Below are positions 41,745 to 49,762 of a stretch of 50,672 nucleotides of DNA, in pieces. A program made the position numbers and the translations under genes. The stretch is from JANMDN01 sp031376285 (GTDB taxonomy: Bacteria > Actinomycetota > Thermoleophilia > Miltoncostaeales > Miltoncostaeaceae). The stretch lies in contig JANMDN010000076.1 in the NCBI GenBank assembly GCA_031376285.1, positions 1-50,672 on the forward strand. The letters are read 5' to 3'. The notes under the pieces were generated by a model. The model was not told the origin of the DNA. It did no database searches and was given only the letters and a program-made list of their open reading frames with translations. The stretch's first letter is position 1, and each line of letters begins with the position of its first letter.

Positions 41745-42496
41745 GCACGAAACGACTCGCCGCGGCCTGGGAGGCCCACGGCGAAGCCGACCCCTACTGG
41801 GCGATCATCCCGGCGGACGGAACGGCCGGCGGTCGCTGGGACGTCGAGGCGTTCTTCCGGTCGGGCGACGCCGACGTCGACGGCATCATCGACCAGGCGT
41901 CTCACCTTGGCCTGTCTGTCACGCGGGGTCGTGCGCTCGACTTCGGGTGCGGGGTCGGTCGCCTCACGCAAGCCCTCGCGGCACGCTTCGAGACGGTGAC
42001 CGGCGTGGACGTGGCCCCTTCGATGCTGGCGCTCGCAAACCAGCACAATCGGATGCCCGAGCGCTGCCGGTATCTCCAAAGTGAGTCGGCGGACCTCGCC
42101 ACGATCCCCGACGATAGCGTCGACTTCATCCTCTCGTTGATTGTTCTCCAGCACATACCCCGTCCGACCTCTCGCCGACTTCTCGCCGCGTTTGTGCGCG
42201 TCCTCGCTCCCGGTGGGATCCTTGCGTTCCAGTACACGGGCCGACGCAGGAGTCTTGTGCGGCGCGTGACTGCCCCGGCTCGACGAATCGTCATGGCCGT
42301 ACTCCCCGAGGGCATCGGAAATGCGCTCTACCGCCGAATGACCGGTCGACTCGCCCCGATCGAGATGTTCGGCATGTCACCGAAGCGGGTCACCAGACTC
42401 CTCGAGGCCCATGGCGCGAGAGTTGTCGGTGTGATCGCGGACGAGTCGAGCCTCGAACTCGAGAGCTTTCGCTACTTCGTCACGCTCGACCGGTGA
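41741..42496 (+). CDS. SAM-dependent class I methyltransferase
   Basis: 251 residues. SAM-binding motif I LDFGCGVGRLTQAL near residues 66-79, motif II GVDVAPSMLALA, and LSLIVLQHIPRP after strand 4 (post-motif II). The rest is a variable substrate domain. The IVLQHI(P) signature is found in methyltransferases of sugar and envelope gene clusters; substrate unknown. It shares its last 17 bp with the convergent epimerase. Confidence 0.87.
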   Translation: MSTKRLAAAWEAHGEADPYWAIIPADGTAGGRWDVEAFFRSGDADVDGIIDQASHLGLSVTRGRALDFGCGVGRLTQALAARFETVTGVDVAPSMLALANQHNRMPERCRYLQSESADLATIPDDSVDFILSLIVLQHIPRPTSRRLLAAFVRVLAPGGILAFQYTGRRRSLVRRVTAPARRIVMAVLPEGIGNALYRRMTGRLAPIEMFGMSPKRVTRLLEAHGARVVGVIADESSLELESFRYFVTLDR

Positions 42497-43556
42497 GATC
42501 CACGATCGCCTGTGCGACCTGCTCCGCCGCGTGGCCGTCGCCGTAGTAGCTCGGGCGGGTTTCCGGCATCGACGGCGACGCCAGCGCTTCCCGAACGCGC
42601 TCAGGGTCCATTCCCGTGAGCGTGTTGAAGCCTCCGCGAACGGTTTCGACCCACTCGGTGGTGTCTCGCACCGTCACACACGGGATCCCATGGAAGTACG
42701 CCTCCTTCTGCACCCCGCCTGAGTCGGTGAGGACCGCGCGAGCGCTCACAAGGAGCGACATGAAGTCGAGGTAGCCGGCCGGCGGAACGAGTGAGAGGCC
42801 CGGGATCGCCGTGACATGTTCAAGCAGCCCGGCGTCGGCGAGCTTCGCTCGGGTCCTTGGGTGGATGGGAAAGATCGCGGGTCCGTCGATTGCCTCGAGC
42901 ACCGAGACGAGCGATTGAAGCGCCGGGAGGGTGTCGGTCGCGGCTGCGCGGTGGACCGTCACCAGCACATACGCGCCGGCCTCGACGCCGTACTGCGCGG
43001 CTGCGTCGCGACGCGCGGCGACAGGACCGAACATCAGGCAGGCGTCGAACATGACGTCGCCGACGAGATGAACGCCCTCGCGAACACCCTCGCGTTCGAG
43101 GTTCTCGACGGCGCTCTCGGTTGGACAGAGCAGCAGCGCCGACAGGTGGTCGGTCACGACGCGGTTTTGCTCCTCCGGCATCGACCGATCAAACGACCTG
43201 AGTCCCGCCTCGACATGGGCAATCGGGATGTCCAACTTCGCCGCGGTGAGCGCGCCCGCGAGGGTGGTTGTCGTATCGCCCAGGACGACGACCGCCTCGG
43301 GGGCTTCGCGTCGCATGATCGGCTCGAGGCCGCTCAGCATCCGAGCGATCTGTTCGACCGGGGTGCCAGGGCCGATCCCGAGATGATGGTCAGGTTCCGG
43401 AATCGCAAGCTCGTCGAAAAACAGATCGGCCAGGGCAGGGTCGTAGTGCTGCCCAGTGTGGACGAGGATCTCGGTCCCGCGCGCGCGCAGCGCCCGCGAC
43501 AGCGGCGCCGCTTTGACGAACTGCGGCCGGTTGCCAACGACGGTGAGGACTCTCAA
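42480..43556 (-). CDS. UDP-N-acetylglucosamine 2-epimerase family (WecB/WbpI-like)
   Basis: 358 residues. The start is TTG 43556, whose bases overlap the TGA of ccdA (TTGA), giving the family N-terminus RVLTVVGNRPQFVKAAPL. Other motifs: HTGQHYDPALADLFF, VLGDTTTTLAGAL, AHVEAGLRSFDRSMPEE and TDSGGVQKEA. It inverts C2 of UDP-GlcNAc (WecB) or, as WbpI, of UDP-GlcNAc3NAcA to UDP-ManNAc3NAcA. With a 6-dehydrogenase, Gfo/Idh enzyme and acetyltransferase 1.5 kb away, the WbpI role is attractive; sequence alone cannot separate the two. Confidence 0.9.
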   Translation of the reverse strand: MRVLTVVGNRPQFVKAAPLSRALRARGTEILVHTGQHYDPALADLFFDELAIPEPDHHLGIGPGTPVEQIARMLSGLEPIMRREAPEAVVVLGDTTTTLAGALTAAKLDIPIAHVEAGLRSFDRSMPEEQNRVVTDHLSALLLCPTESAVENLEREGVREGVHLVGDVMFDACLMFGPVAARRDAAAQYGVEAGAYVLVTVHRAAATDTLPALQSLVSVLEAIDGPAIFPIHPRTRAKLADAGLLEHVTAIPGLSLVPPAGYLDFMSLLVSARAVLTDSGGVQKEAYFHGIPCVTVRDTTEWVETVRGGFNTLTGMDPERVREALASPSMPETRPSYYGDGHAAEQVAQAIVDLTGRA

Positions 43557-44272
43557 ATGCCGCGGAACCCGAACCCGTTCAACTTCTGGTTGATGATCTC
43601 CAGGCGCTGGGTCGCCATGAGTACCCCCACCAGGATCGTCAGCGCGGCCGCACCCACGTTGACGGCCGTCCAGTGGCGTCGAATCCACGCGAACGCCGAG
43701 AGGGCGCGGGTGAAGAAGACCCCCGAAAGCAGGAACGGCACGCCGATCCCGAGCGAGTAGACAAGCAGGAGCGATGCGCCGATCGCGGGGGATCCGGTGG
43801 CGGCGTAGGTGAGGATCGCGCCGAGAAATGGGCCGATGCAGGGCGTCCAGCCTGCCGCAAACGCGCTCCCCACGAGCGTCGAACCGACCAGCGTGGAGGG
43901 GCGCCGGGTGACGTGGATTCGATGCTCACCCTGGAGAAGGCCGAGCTTCGGGAGGGCAAGGAAACCGATCCCCATGAGGATCAGGAGCGCTCCGCCGATC
44001 TGGTTGAGCCCGTAGCGGTGCTGCTGGAGCGGCGATCCCAGCAGTCCGGCGCTTGCGCCCATGAGCGTGAACACCAGCGAGAAGCCGAGGATGAAGGCGA
44101 GGATCGGTCGCACAATGTTGCGTGTCTTGGTTCCGAGCTCGTCGAAGGAGACCCCCGAGACGAAGGAGAGGTATCCAGGAACGAGCCCCAAGACGCACGG
44201 AGATGCGAACGAAACGACCCCGGCGGCGAACGCGACGGGGTAGCTGAGAAGCGAGATCTCGGAGGCGGCCAC
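43553..44272 (-). CDS. ccdA: CcdA-family thiol-disulfide transmembrane carrier
   Basis: 239 residues with six hydrophobic segments. The two redox cysteines are Cys26 (FASPCVLGLVPGYLSF) and Cys145 (GWTPCIGPFLGAIL), placed in helices 1 and 4 as in CcdA/DsbD-beta. It carries electrons from cytoplasmic thioredoxin to outside thiols, for cytochrome c maturation or disulfide repair. GTG 44272 is eight bases after a minus-strand TACGAT (44286-44281), so the message is probably leaderless. It is unusual to find it translationally coupled to a sugar-nucleotide epimerase. Confidence 0.93.
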   Translation of the reverse strand: MAASEISLLSYPVAFAAGVVSFASPCVLGLVPGYLSFVSGVSFDELGTKTRNIVRPILAFILGFSLVFTLMGASAGLLGSPLQQHRYGLNQIGGALLILMGIGFLALPKLGLLQGEHRIHVTRRPSTLVGSTLVGSAFAAGWTPCIGPFLGAILTYAATGSPAIGASLLLVYSLGIGVPFLLSGVFFTRALSAFAWIRRHWTAVNVGAAALTILVGVLMATQRLEIINQKLNGFGFRGI

Positions 44273-44280
44273 TGCCCGCC

Positions 44281-44286
44281 ATCGTA
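44281..44286 (-). promoter_or_regulatory. Leaderless promoter -10 (TACGAT) of ccdA
   Basis: TACGAT on the minus strand ends 8 bp before GTG 44272. It would make repeat copy 5, 112 bp further upstream, separate from the ccdA message. Confidence 0.55.
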
Positions 44287-44382
44287 GCCGGATCGACCGA
44301 CCCGCCCGAACGCTTCGCCAAACCGTTCATCACCTTGTAAGGGTCGCCTCGAGGCCGGCGAGCCCGGCTCGCGCGCCCGCGT

Positions 44383-44480
44383 CGCGCGCCAGCGCGCGGG
44401 GGCCACCCCGAACCACCACCCGGTTTCAGGATATCCCGCGTCGAGGTATCGTCGAGCGCAACGAATGCGTCAACTCTGTA
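44383..44480 (-). repeat. Dispersed intergenic element, copy 5
   Basis: Read on the minus strand: box TACAGAGTTGA (44480-44470), TATCCT 47 bp on (44433-44428), core with the T-T variant to 44398, and a perfect palindrome CGCGCGC-CA-GCGCGCG at 44383-44398. Further palindromes follow: GCGAGC-CCG-GCTCGC (44358-44372) and GCCTCGAGGC (44346-44355). Confidence 0.8.
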
Positions 44481-44524
44481 CCAATCGCGCACGCACCAGC
44501 GTCGTATCGAGGAGGCAAACGGTC

Positions 44525-44944
44525 ATGACGGCCCTTCCTGACGAAGTCCGAGCGCTGCTCGACGGCCCGAACTACGCCCATCTCGCAACCGTGATGTCTG
44601 ACGGGGCCCCGCACGTCGTCGCCGTCTGGGCCGGCCGAGAGAATGACCAGATCGTCCTCTACACGGGCAATCCGTCGAGCACCAAGTCGCGCAACATCCA
44701 ACGGGACCCCCGCGTGTCACTCTCGATCGTTGGGCACGAGGATCCGTACCAGCGCGCCCACATTCGTGGACGCGTCGTTGAGGCTCGAACCGTCGGCGCA
44801 CTCGAGGCCATGGACACGCTCTCGGTCAAGTACACCGGCGAACCGTTTCCGTTCCGCAACCCGGGTGGCGTCCTTTATGTCATCGAGGCCGACCGCGTCG
44901 GATTCAGCCATCTCCCGTTCGTCCACCGGCCCGCACAACGGTAG
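44525..44944 (+). CDS. PPOX-class F420/FMN-dependent oxidoreductase
   Basis: 139 residues from ATG 44525 (GAGGAGG about 9 bp upstream; a longer frame from 44465 lacks this). Split beta-barrel of the pyridoxamine-phosphate-oxidase-like family: YAHLATVMSDGAPHVVAVW near the start, STKSRNIQRDPRVSLSI (the Lys-Ser/Arg-Asn cofactor strand) and HIRGRVVEAR. Many actinobacterial members with this TxKxRNI pattern use F420; this is inferred, not seen. Its stop abuts that of the convergent gene (TAGCTA). Confidence 0.87.
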   Translation: MTALPDEVRALLDGPNYAHLATVMSDGAPHVVAVWAGRENDQIVLYTGNPSSTKSRNIQRDPRVSLSIVGHEDPYQRAHIRGRVVEARTVGALEAMDTLSVKYTGEPFPFRNPGGVLYVIEADRVGFSHLPFVHRPAQR

Positions 44945-46399
44945 CTACCCGCCTCCCAACGCTCGCAGCGCGTTCAGAGTGATCCGCTGTAGCGCTGAAC
45001 TCTCGGCAATGCGGCCGCGGGTTCCGAGCGGGTCGAGCCCAAAGGCCCAGTAGAAGGTTCCGACCGCAAAAACTCGTCCGCGCCCCGCCGGCGCCCACCA
45101 GGTGACGTCCGAGTGTGACGCGGCGCCGTAGAGGGTCACGGGCGAGCGCGCGAGCACCTCGACACCCGACGCGTGGGTCGACGCGGCGTCGACCTCACCG
45201 CCGACGATGCCCGGTACCTCGTCGCCGTCGGCGAGTCCTGACCCGCGAAGGAGCGGGTGTGACGCCTTGGCAATGCGAAGTTTCTGGCCCGGATAGCTCG
45301 CGAGGTAGTCGCCCGGAAAGCCGGGCGTTTGGTCAAAGGCCCCGGCGTAGTCGACACCGAGCAGCGAGCCCGGAGGGCGCAGGTTTGGTGGATCCTCCCA
45401 GCGGGTGGTCACACCGGCGGGATCGAAGGGGCTTCGGGCGCCGTAGATCGGGTCGACCGGCTGCCGACCAACAACCAGCGTCCGCATCGCTCCGGTCCGA
45501 CCAGGCACAAGCAGCGCGCGCCAGTACCCCACGTTCGCGCTCATCACTGCGATCCCGCCGCCGCGGGCGGCGTGTCGCTCCATCGCGTCGCGCTCGCGCT
45601 CGGTCCAGTACTCGCCGTGCATGACGATCACCACCGCGGGCCTCAGGCGGTCGAGGCGCCCCTCGTCGAGATCGGTGTCGCTGAGGTAGGTCACGGGCTG
45701 CCCGGTCCGCTCGAGCCAGCGGATCAGGTTCACGTCACCGCGCAGGAACAGCTGGCCCGCGCCGTGGTCAGAACGGAGTGGTCGATCAAACGACACCACC
45801 GAGCGCCGCCGGGCCCCGGGCGCGGGTGAGGTGTAGAGGCTCGCTCCGCCCCAGTCGTTGTAGGCCTGGTACGTGTTGGTCGGGACGATCACCGCGATCC
45901 CACCACGGCGGGTCGGCTCTCGAACCACGATCGGGATGTAGCTCGCCCGAGCGTTGTCGTAGGAAAGGCGCGCGAGGTACATCCCGCTCGGCCAGGGACT
46001 CGGAATGCGCAGTGCAAGCGTCGACGACCAGCGTGCGTCGAGCGTCCGGGAATCAGGTGAGAGCCGCTGCTTGGACGCACCAAGCATCCTGGTCGAGACG
46101 AGTCTCCCACCCCGGCCGCCGTACCAACCAAGTCGAAACACCGACAGCCTGGTCCGCCTCATCGAACGAATGGCGAGCCGTGTCGTTCCGCCCCGGGCCA
46201 CTGATGCTTCGAGCGCATACCCCTGCGGGACGGCATTCCAGTTTGGCCCGAAGATCTGCCACGCGGTCGTTCCGGGACGGGTGTTCTCGTGGCGGATATC
46301 CGACGCGACGGCCGGGGGAGCCGCCAAACTGGCGTCAGCGGCGAGGAGGCTGATGGCAGCCACGACGACTCGCCCGGCAATCATCCGGTGATTTCGCAC
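44945..46399 (-). CDS. Secreted N,N-dimethylformamidase-beta-like protein
   Basis: 484 residues from GTG 46399 (ATG 46384 and GTG 46417 are alternatives). A signal peptide (RMIAGRVVVAAISLLAADASLA) precedes an all-beta N-terminal domain (SIRSMRRTRLSVFRLGWYGGRGG, with the LGWYGG mark of the family) and a C-terminal amidotransferase-like domain with VPTNTYQAYNDWGGASLY, YLSDTDLDE and VMHGEYWT. N,N-dimethylformamidase large-subunit homologues of this type occur widely in actinobacteria as exported proteins whose substrate is unknown. CATCAT ends 6 bp before GTG 46399. Confidence 0.8.
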   Translation of the reverse strand: MRNHRMIAGRVVVAAISLLAADASLAAPPAVASDIRHENTRPGTTAWQIFGPNWNAVPQGYALEASVARGGTTRLAIRSMRRTRLSVFRLGWYGGRGGRLVSTRMLGASKQRLSPDSRTLDARWSSTLALRIPSPWPSGMYLARLSYDNARASYIPIVVREPTRRGGIAVIVPTNTYQAYNDWGGASLYTSPAPGARRRSVVSFDRPLRSDHGAGQLFLRGDVNLIRWLERTGQPVTYLSDTDLDEGRLDRLRPAVVIVMHGEYWTERERDAMERHAARGGGIAVMSANVGYWRALLVPGRTGAMRTLVVGRQPVDPIYGARSPFDPAGVTTRWEDPPNLRPPGSLLGVDYAGAFDQTPGFPGDYLASYPGQKLRIAKASHPLLRGSGLADGDEVPGIVGGEVDAASTHASGVEVLARSPVTLYGAASHSDVTWWAPAGRGRVFAVGTFYWAFGLDPLGTRGRIAESSALQRITLNALRALGGG

Positions 46400-46435
46400 G
46401 GGCCAATGATGGCCCACTCACCACGCGACCGTGGC

Positions 46436-46441
46436 TACAGT
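46436..46441 (+). promoter_or_regulatory. Leaderless promoter -10 (TACAGT)
   Basis: TACAGT ends 7 bp before ATG 46449 and decides that start over the in-frame GTG 46431. Confidence 0.6.
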
Positions 46442-46448
46442 GCGAGTG

Positions 46449-46955
46449 ATGGAACGCGCCAAGCGACCCCCGCCTGCCCGCGAGTGCGCGGTTCCGGCGT
46501 TTGACTGGGCCGGGCTCGGGCAGATCGATTTCGCCGATGCCTTCAGCATCGAGCTTCGCGCACCGGTTGACGCACGCGACGCGGCTCGGCGACTGGTTGC
46601 GGCCGCTCCATGGTGGATCAAGGCGCTTATGGTCGCGCGAAACGCCATCGTGGTGCCGTTCGGCCTCCAGGGGAGCCGGGCCGGCACCGGCACGACAGAA
46701 GTCTCCGCCAACACGAGCGTCGGACCGTTTCGGGTGGTCAGGGCCGACGAAGCGGAGGTGCTCGTCGCGACCGACGACCGCCACCTCGACGGGCGCCTTG
46801 CACTCGTCACGCGCGGCGGGCGCGAGCTTGTCGCGATCACCGCGGTCTCCTTCAATGGCCGACTGGGCCGGGGGTACTTCGCCATCGTCAAACCATTTCA
46901 CCGTCGCATCGTCCCAACGCTCCTGCGGTCGGTCGCGCGACAGTTGGACGGGTAG
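46449..46955 (+). CDS. DUF2867-family protein
   Basis: 168 residues. The SIELRAPVDARDAARRLVAAAPWWIKALMVARN start and the GPFRVVRADEAEVLVATDDRHLDGRLALV middle match DUF2867 proteins (an SRPBCC-like alpha/beta fold of unknown role). No membrane segment and no Cys beyond one near the start. The leaderless ATG 46449 is supported by TACAGT at -13 to -8. Allantoinase follows 5 bp after the stop, so the two genes form a unit; the connection in function is unknown. Confidence 0.75.
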   Translation: MERAKRPPPARECAVPAFDWAGLGQIDFADAFSIELRAPVDARDAARRLVAAAPWWIKALMVARNAIVVPFGLQGSRAGTGTTEVSANTSVGPFRVVRADEAEVLVATDDRHLDGRLALVTRGGRELVAITAVSFNGRLGRGYFAIVKPFHRRIVPTLLRSVARQLDG

Positions 46956-46960
46956 GGCCC

Positions 46961-48319
46961 GTGGCGGACTTCGACCTCATCGTTCGCCAAGGGAGCGTCG
47001 TCACGCCAGACAAGGTCGTCGTCGCGGATGTCGCGATCGCCGATGAGCGGATTGCCGCCATCTCGACCCAGCTGGCCGAGAACGGCACTCGCGAGATCGA
47101 CGCAACCGGTCGGTACGTGTTCCCGGGCGTTGTCGACGCGCACGTCCACTTCAACGAGCCCGGCAGGATGGAGTGGGAGGGCATTGCCCACGGGTCGCTC
47201 GCCCTCGCGGCGGGTGGGGCGACCACCTACGTCGACATGCCGCTGAACTCGAATCCGCCAACCCTGACGGCCGCAGACGTTCGCGCGAAGCTGGAGGCGG
47301 CCCACGACCGGGCGCTTGTGGACTTCGGGCTGTGGGGAGGCCTCGTCGCCGACAGCATCGCAACCATGGGCGAGCTGGCAGGCGCCGGCGTCTGCGGATT
47401 CAAAGCCTTCATGTGTGACAGTGGCATTCCGGAGTTCCCGCCCGCAGACGACGACACGCTCCATCGCGGGATGCAGATCGCCGCCGATCTTGGGCTGCCA
47501 GTGCTTGTCCATGCCGAAAACGAGGAGATCACCCGCGCCCAAACCGACGCCGCCCGCCTCGCCGGCGACGTCGACTCGATGGCGGCGTTTGTCGCGACGC
47601 GCCCCATCGAGGCGGAACTGGAGGCCATCGAGCGGGCTGTCGGCGTTGCGCAGGACACGGGGTGTCGTCTCCATGTCGTCCACGTCTCGAGCGTGGCCGG
47701 TGCCCGGCACGTCCTCGACGCGGCCGCCCGAGGGGTTGATGTCTCCTGTGAGACGTGCCCGCAGTACCTGGTTCTCACAAACGACGACCTCGAGCGGCTC
47801 GGCGCCGACGCCAAATGCGCACCGCCCCCACGCCCGGCTGGGCACGACGAACTCTGGTCGCTTGTCGCGGAAGGCCAGGTCTCGATCATCGCCTCGGATC
47901 ACTCACCGTCACCACCTGAGCTCAAGATGGGCCGACCTCTCCTTGATGCGTGGGGCGGGATCGCGGGCTGCCAGTCAACGCTCGGGCTGATGCTCGAGCA
48001 CGGCCACCACTTGCGAGGGATGGCTCTGACCGAAATCGCCCGCGCACTGTCGACGAACGCGGCGTCACGGTTCCGCCTGCCTGGCAAGGGGGCGATCGTC
48101 GAGGGTGGCGACGGGGACCTCGCGATCGTTGACCTCGACAGCACCTACAGGCTCGCCCCCGAGGATCTTTTCTATCGCCATCCACGAAGCGCCTACGTCG
48201 GGATGCGACACCGCGGTCGCGTGACCCACACGATCCTCCGCGGCACGGTGGTTTTCGAGAACGGCCGTCCGGCGTCACGCCCGGCGGGCCGCTTCCTGCG
48301 GCCAACCGGCGATCCGTAG
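46961..48319 (+). CDS. allB: Allantoinase
   Basis: 452 residues, binuclear-zinc amidohydrolase. The metal site HVH (His61, His63) lies in DAHVHFNEPGRMEWEG, the allantoinase form (dihydroorotase has HLREPG); bridging carboxy-Lys is Lys148 (GFKAFM), further ligands His184 (VHAENEE) and the His of HVSS, and Asp in ASDHSP. It opens allantoin to allantoate in purine breakdown. Hydantoinase-like activity on related rings is possible. Start GTG 46961. The next gene is an MFS carrier that could import allantoin (inference); no other purine-degradation gene is in the window. Confidence 0.9.
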   Translation: MADFDLIVRQGSVVTPDKVVVADVAIADERIAAISTQLAENGTREIDATGRYVFPGVVDAHVHFNEPGRMEWEGIAHGSLALAAGGATTYVDMPLNSNPPTLTAADVRAKLEAAHDRALVDFGLWGGLVADSIATMGELAGAGVCGFKAFMCDSGIPEFPPADDDTLHRGMQIAADLGLPVLVHAENEEITRAQTDAARLAGDVDSMAAFVATRPIEAELEAIERAVGVAQDTGCRLHVVHVSSVAGARHVLDAAARGVDVSCETCPQYLVLTNDDLERLGADAKCAPPPRPAGHDELWSLVAEGQVSIIASDHSPSPPELKMGRPLLDAWGGIAGCQSTLGLMLEHGHHLRGMALTEIARALSTNAASRFRLPGKGAIVEGGDGDLAIVDLDSTYRLAPEDLFYRHPRSAYVGMRHRGRVTHTILRGTVVFENGRPASRPAGRFLRPTGDP

Positions 48320-48368
48320 GCGAACCGGGCCAGAGGCACGGGCCGCCAGTCACACGATGTGAGAAATC

Positions 48369-48381
48369 GGTGCCAGGCACC
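48369..48381. repeat. GGTGCCAGGCACC palindrome
   Basis: A perfect 6-bp inverted repeat around A, between allB and the MFS gene. It belongs to the same GGTGYC-A-GRCACC family as those at 36541-36693. A similar CGTGTC-T-GACACG (48454-48466) spans the MFS start codon. Confidence 0.6.
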
Positions 48382-48441
48382 AACGTTTCGCGATGCGAGA
48401 CGGTGGGCGACGGCTGTCCGGGCGCCCGAGTCGCCCTCGGA

Positions 48442-48447
48442 TAACGT
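48442..48447 (+). promoter_or_regulatory. Leaderless promoter -10 (TAACGT)
   Basis: TAACGT ends 7 bp before GTG 48455 and favours it over the in-frame GTG 48446, which overlaps the box. Confidence 0.55.
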
Positions 48448-48454
48448 GAGCCGC

Positions 48455-49723
48455 GTGTCTGACACGTTTCGACGGCCTGCGCGGCTGCACTACGCCTGGA
48501 TTGTCGTCGCGGTCTCGTTCGTCGTCCTGCTGGTGGCCGCGGGCGCGCGATCGGTTCCGGGAACACTCCTCGTTCCGCTCGAGCGCGAGTTCGGATGGAG
48601 TCGGGCGACGGTCTCGCTCGCCGTCGCGGTCGGGCTCGTCTGCTACGCCCTGATCGGACCGTTCGCGGCGGCCCTCATGGACCGGATCGGCGTGCGCCGT
48701 GTGATGGTCCTCGCGCTCGCTTGCGTCGCCGTCGGATCCGGCCTTGCCACACGGGTCAGCGAACCGTGGCAACTCGATCTCGTCTGGGGTGTGCTGGTGG
48801 GAGTCGGCACCGGGAGCGTTTCCGTGACCCTCGGCGCGGTGGTGGCTAACCGATGGTTCGACGAGCGACGTGGCCTGGTGATGGGCATCTTCGGAGCCAC
48901 CTGGGCGAGTGGCCAGCTGGTGTTCCTTCCCGCGGTGGCCTGGCTGAACGTGCACGCCGGTTGGCGCACCGGGGTTGGTGTCGCCGCGATTGTCGTCGCA
49001 TGCACGATCCCCATCGCGCTCCTTCTGATGCGAGAGCGTCCCTCCGACCTTGGCCTCGCGCCCTACGGTTCGACGCTCGTTCAGGCGACGCCGCAACCCC
49101 GGAACTCACCGATCCGAGACGCGCTCGCTGCGCTCGGTGAGGGTGCTCGCTCACGGCCGTTTCTCTACCTCACGGGCGCGTTTTTTATCTGCGGGGTGAC
49201 GACGAACGGCATCATAGGAACGCACCTGATCGCCGCTGGCCACGACCACGGCCTGTCGGAGGTCACCGGCGCGACCATGCTCGCGGCGATTGGGTTCTTC
49301 GACGTCATCGGGACGCTTTCCTCAGGCTGGCTGACCGACCGCTACGACCCGCGAAAGCTGCTGTTCGCGTACTACGGCTTCCGGGGGTTGTCGCTCCTCT
49401 TCCTTCCCTACGCGCTTTCGGTGAAGAGCATTCCGATCGCCGCGTTTGTGGTCGTCTACGGCCTCGACTGGGTGGCGACGGTGCCTCCGACGGTGGCGAT
49501 CACGGCCCAGCTCTTCGGCCGCGAACGCGTCGGGATCTTCTTCGCGTGGACCCTCGCCGCCCATCAACTTGGCGCGGCCCTCGCGGCCTGGCTCGCTGGC
49601 GCCGCCCGCGGGTGGTCGGGCGACTACCTCCTGACATTCCTCGTTGGAGGGGCCCTGAGCGTCGCCGCGGCCTTCCTCTCGCTCTCGTCGCATTCGCGCC
49701 GTCCGAGCCCCGTTGCCGTGTAG
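48455..49723 (+). CDS. MFS transporter, monocarboxylate/oxalate-formate type
   Basis: 422 residues from GTG 48455. Twelve hydrophobic segments in two halves with a central loop (MRERPSDLGLAPYG). N-terminal RPARLHYAWIVVAVSFVVLL and FGWSRATVSLA, then DRIGVRRVMVL in loop 2-3, and DRYDPRKLLF in loop 8-9, are typical of the OFA/MCT branch that carries small organic anions. With allantoinase just upstream, a role in allantoin or its degradation products is possible (inference only). The start codon lies in a CGTGTCTGACACG palindrome. Confidence 0.87.
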   Translation: MSDTFRRPARLHYAWIVVAVSFVVLLVAAGARSVPGTLLVPLEREFGWSRATVSLAVAVGLVCYALIGPFAAALMDRIGVRRVMVLALACVAVGSGLATRVSEPWQLDLVWGVLVGVGTGSVSVTLGAVVANRWFDERRGLVMGIFGATWASGQLVFLPAVAWLNVHAGWRTGVGVAAIVVACTIPIALLLMRERPSDLGLAPYGSTLVQATPQPRNSPIRDALAALGEGARSRPFLYLTGAFFICGVTTNGIIGTHLIAAGHDHGLSEVTGATMLAAIGFFDVIGTLSSGWLTDRYDPRKLLFAYYGFRGLSLLFLPYALSVKSIPIAAFVVVYGLDWVATVPPTVAITAQLFGRERVGIFFAWTLAAHQLGAALAAWLAGAARGWSGDYLLTFLVGGALSVAAAFLSLSSHSRRPSPVAV

Positions 49724-49762
49724 CGACGCCAGAGACGAAGCGTCACCCCGGAACCCCGCGGC

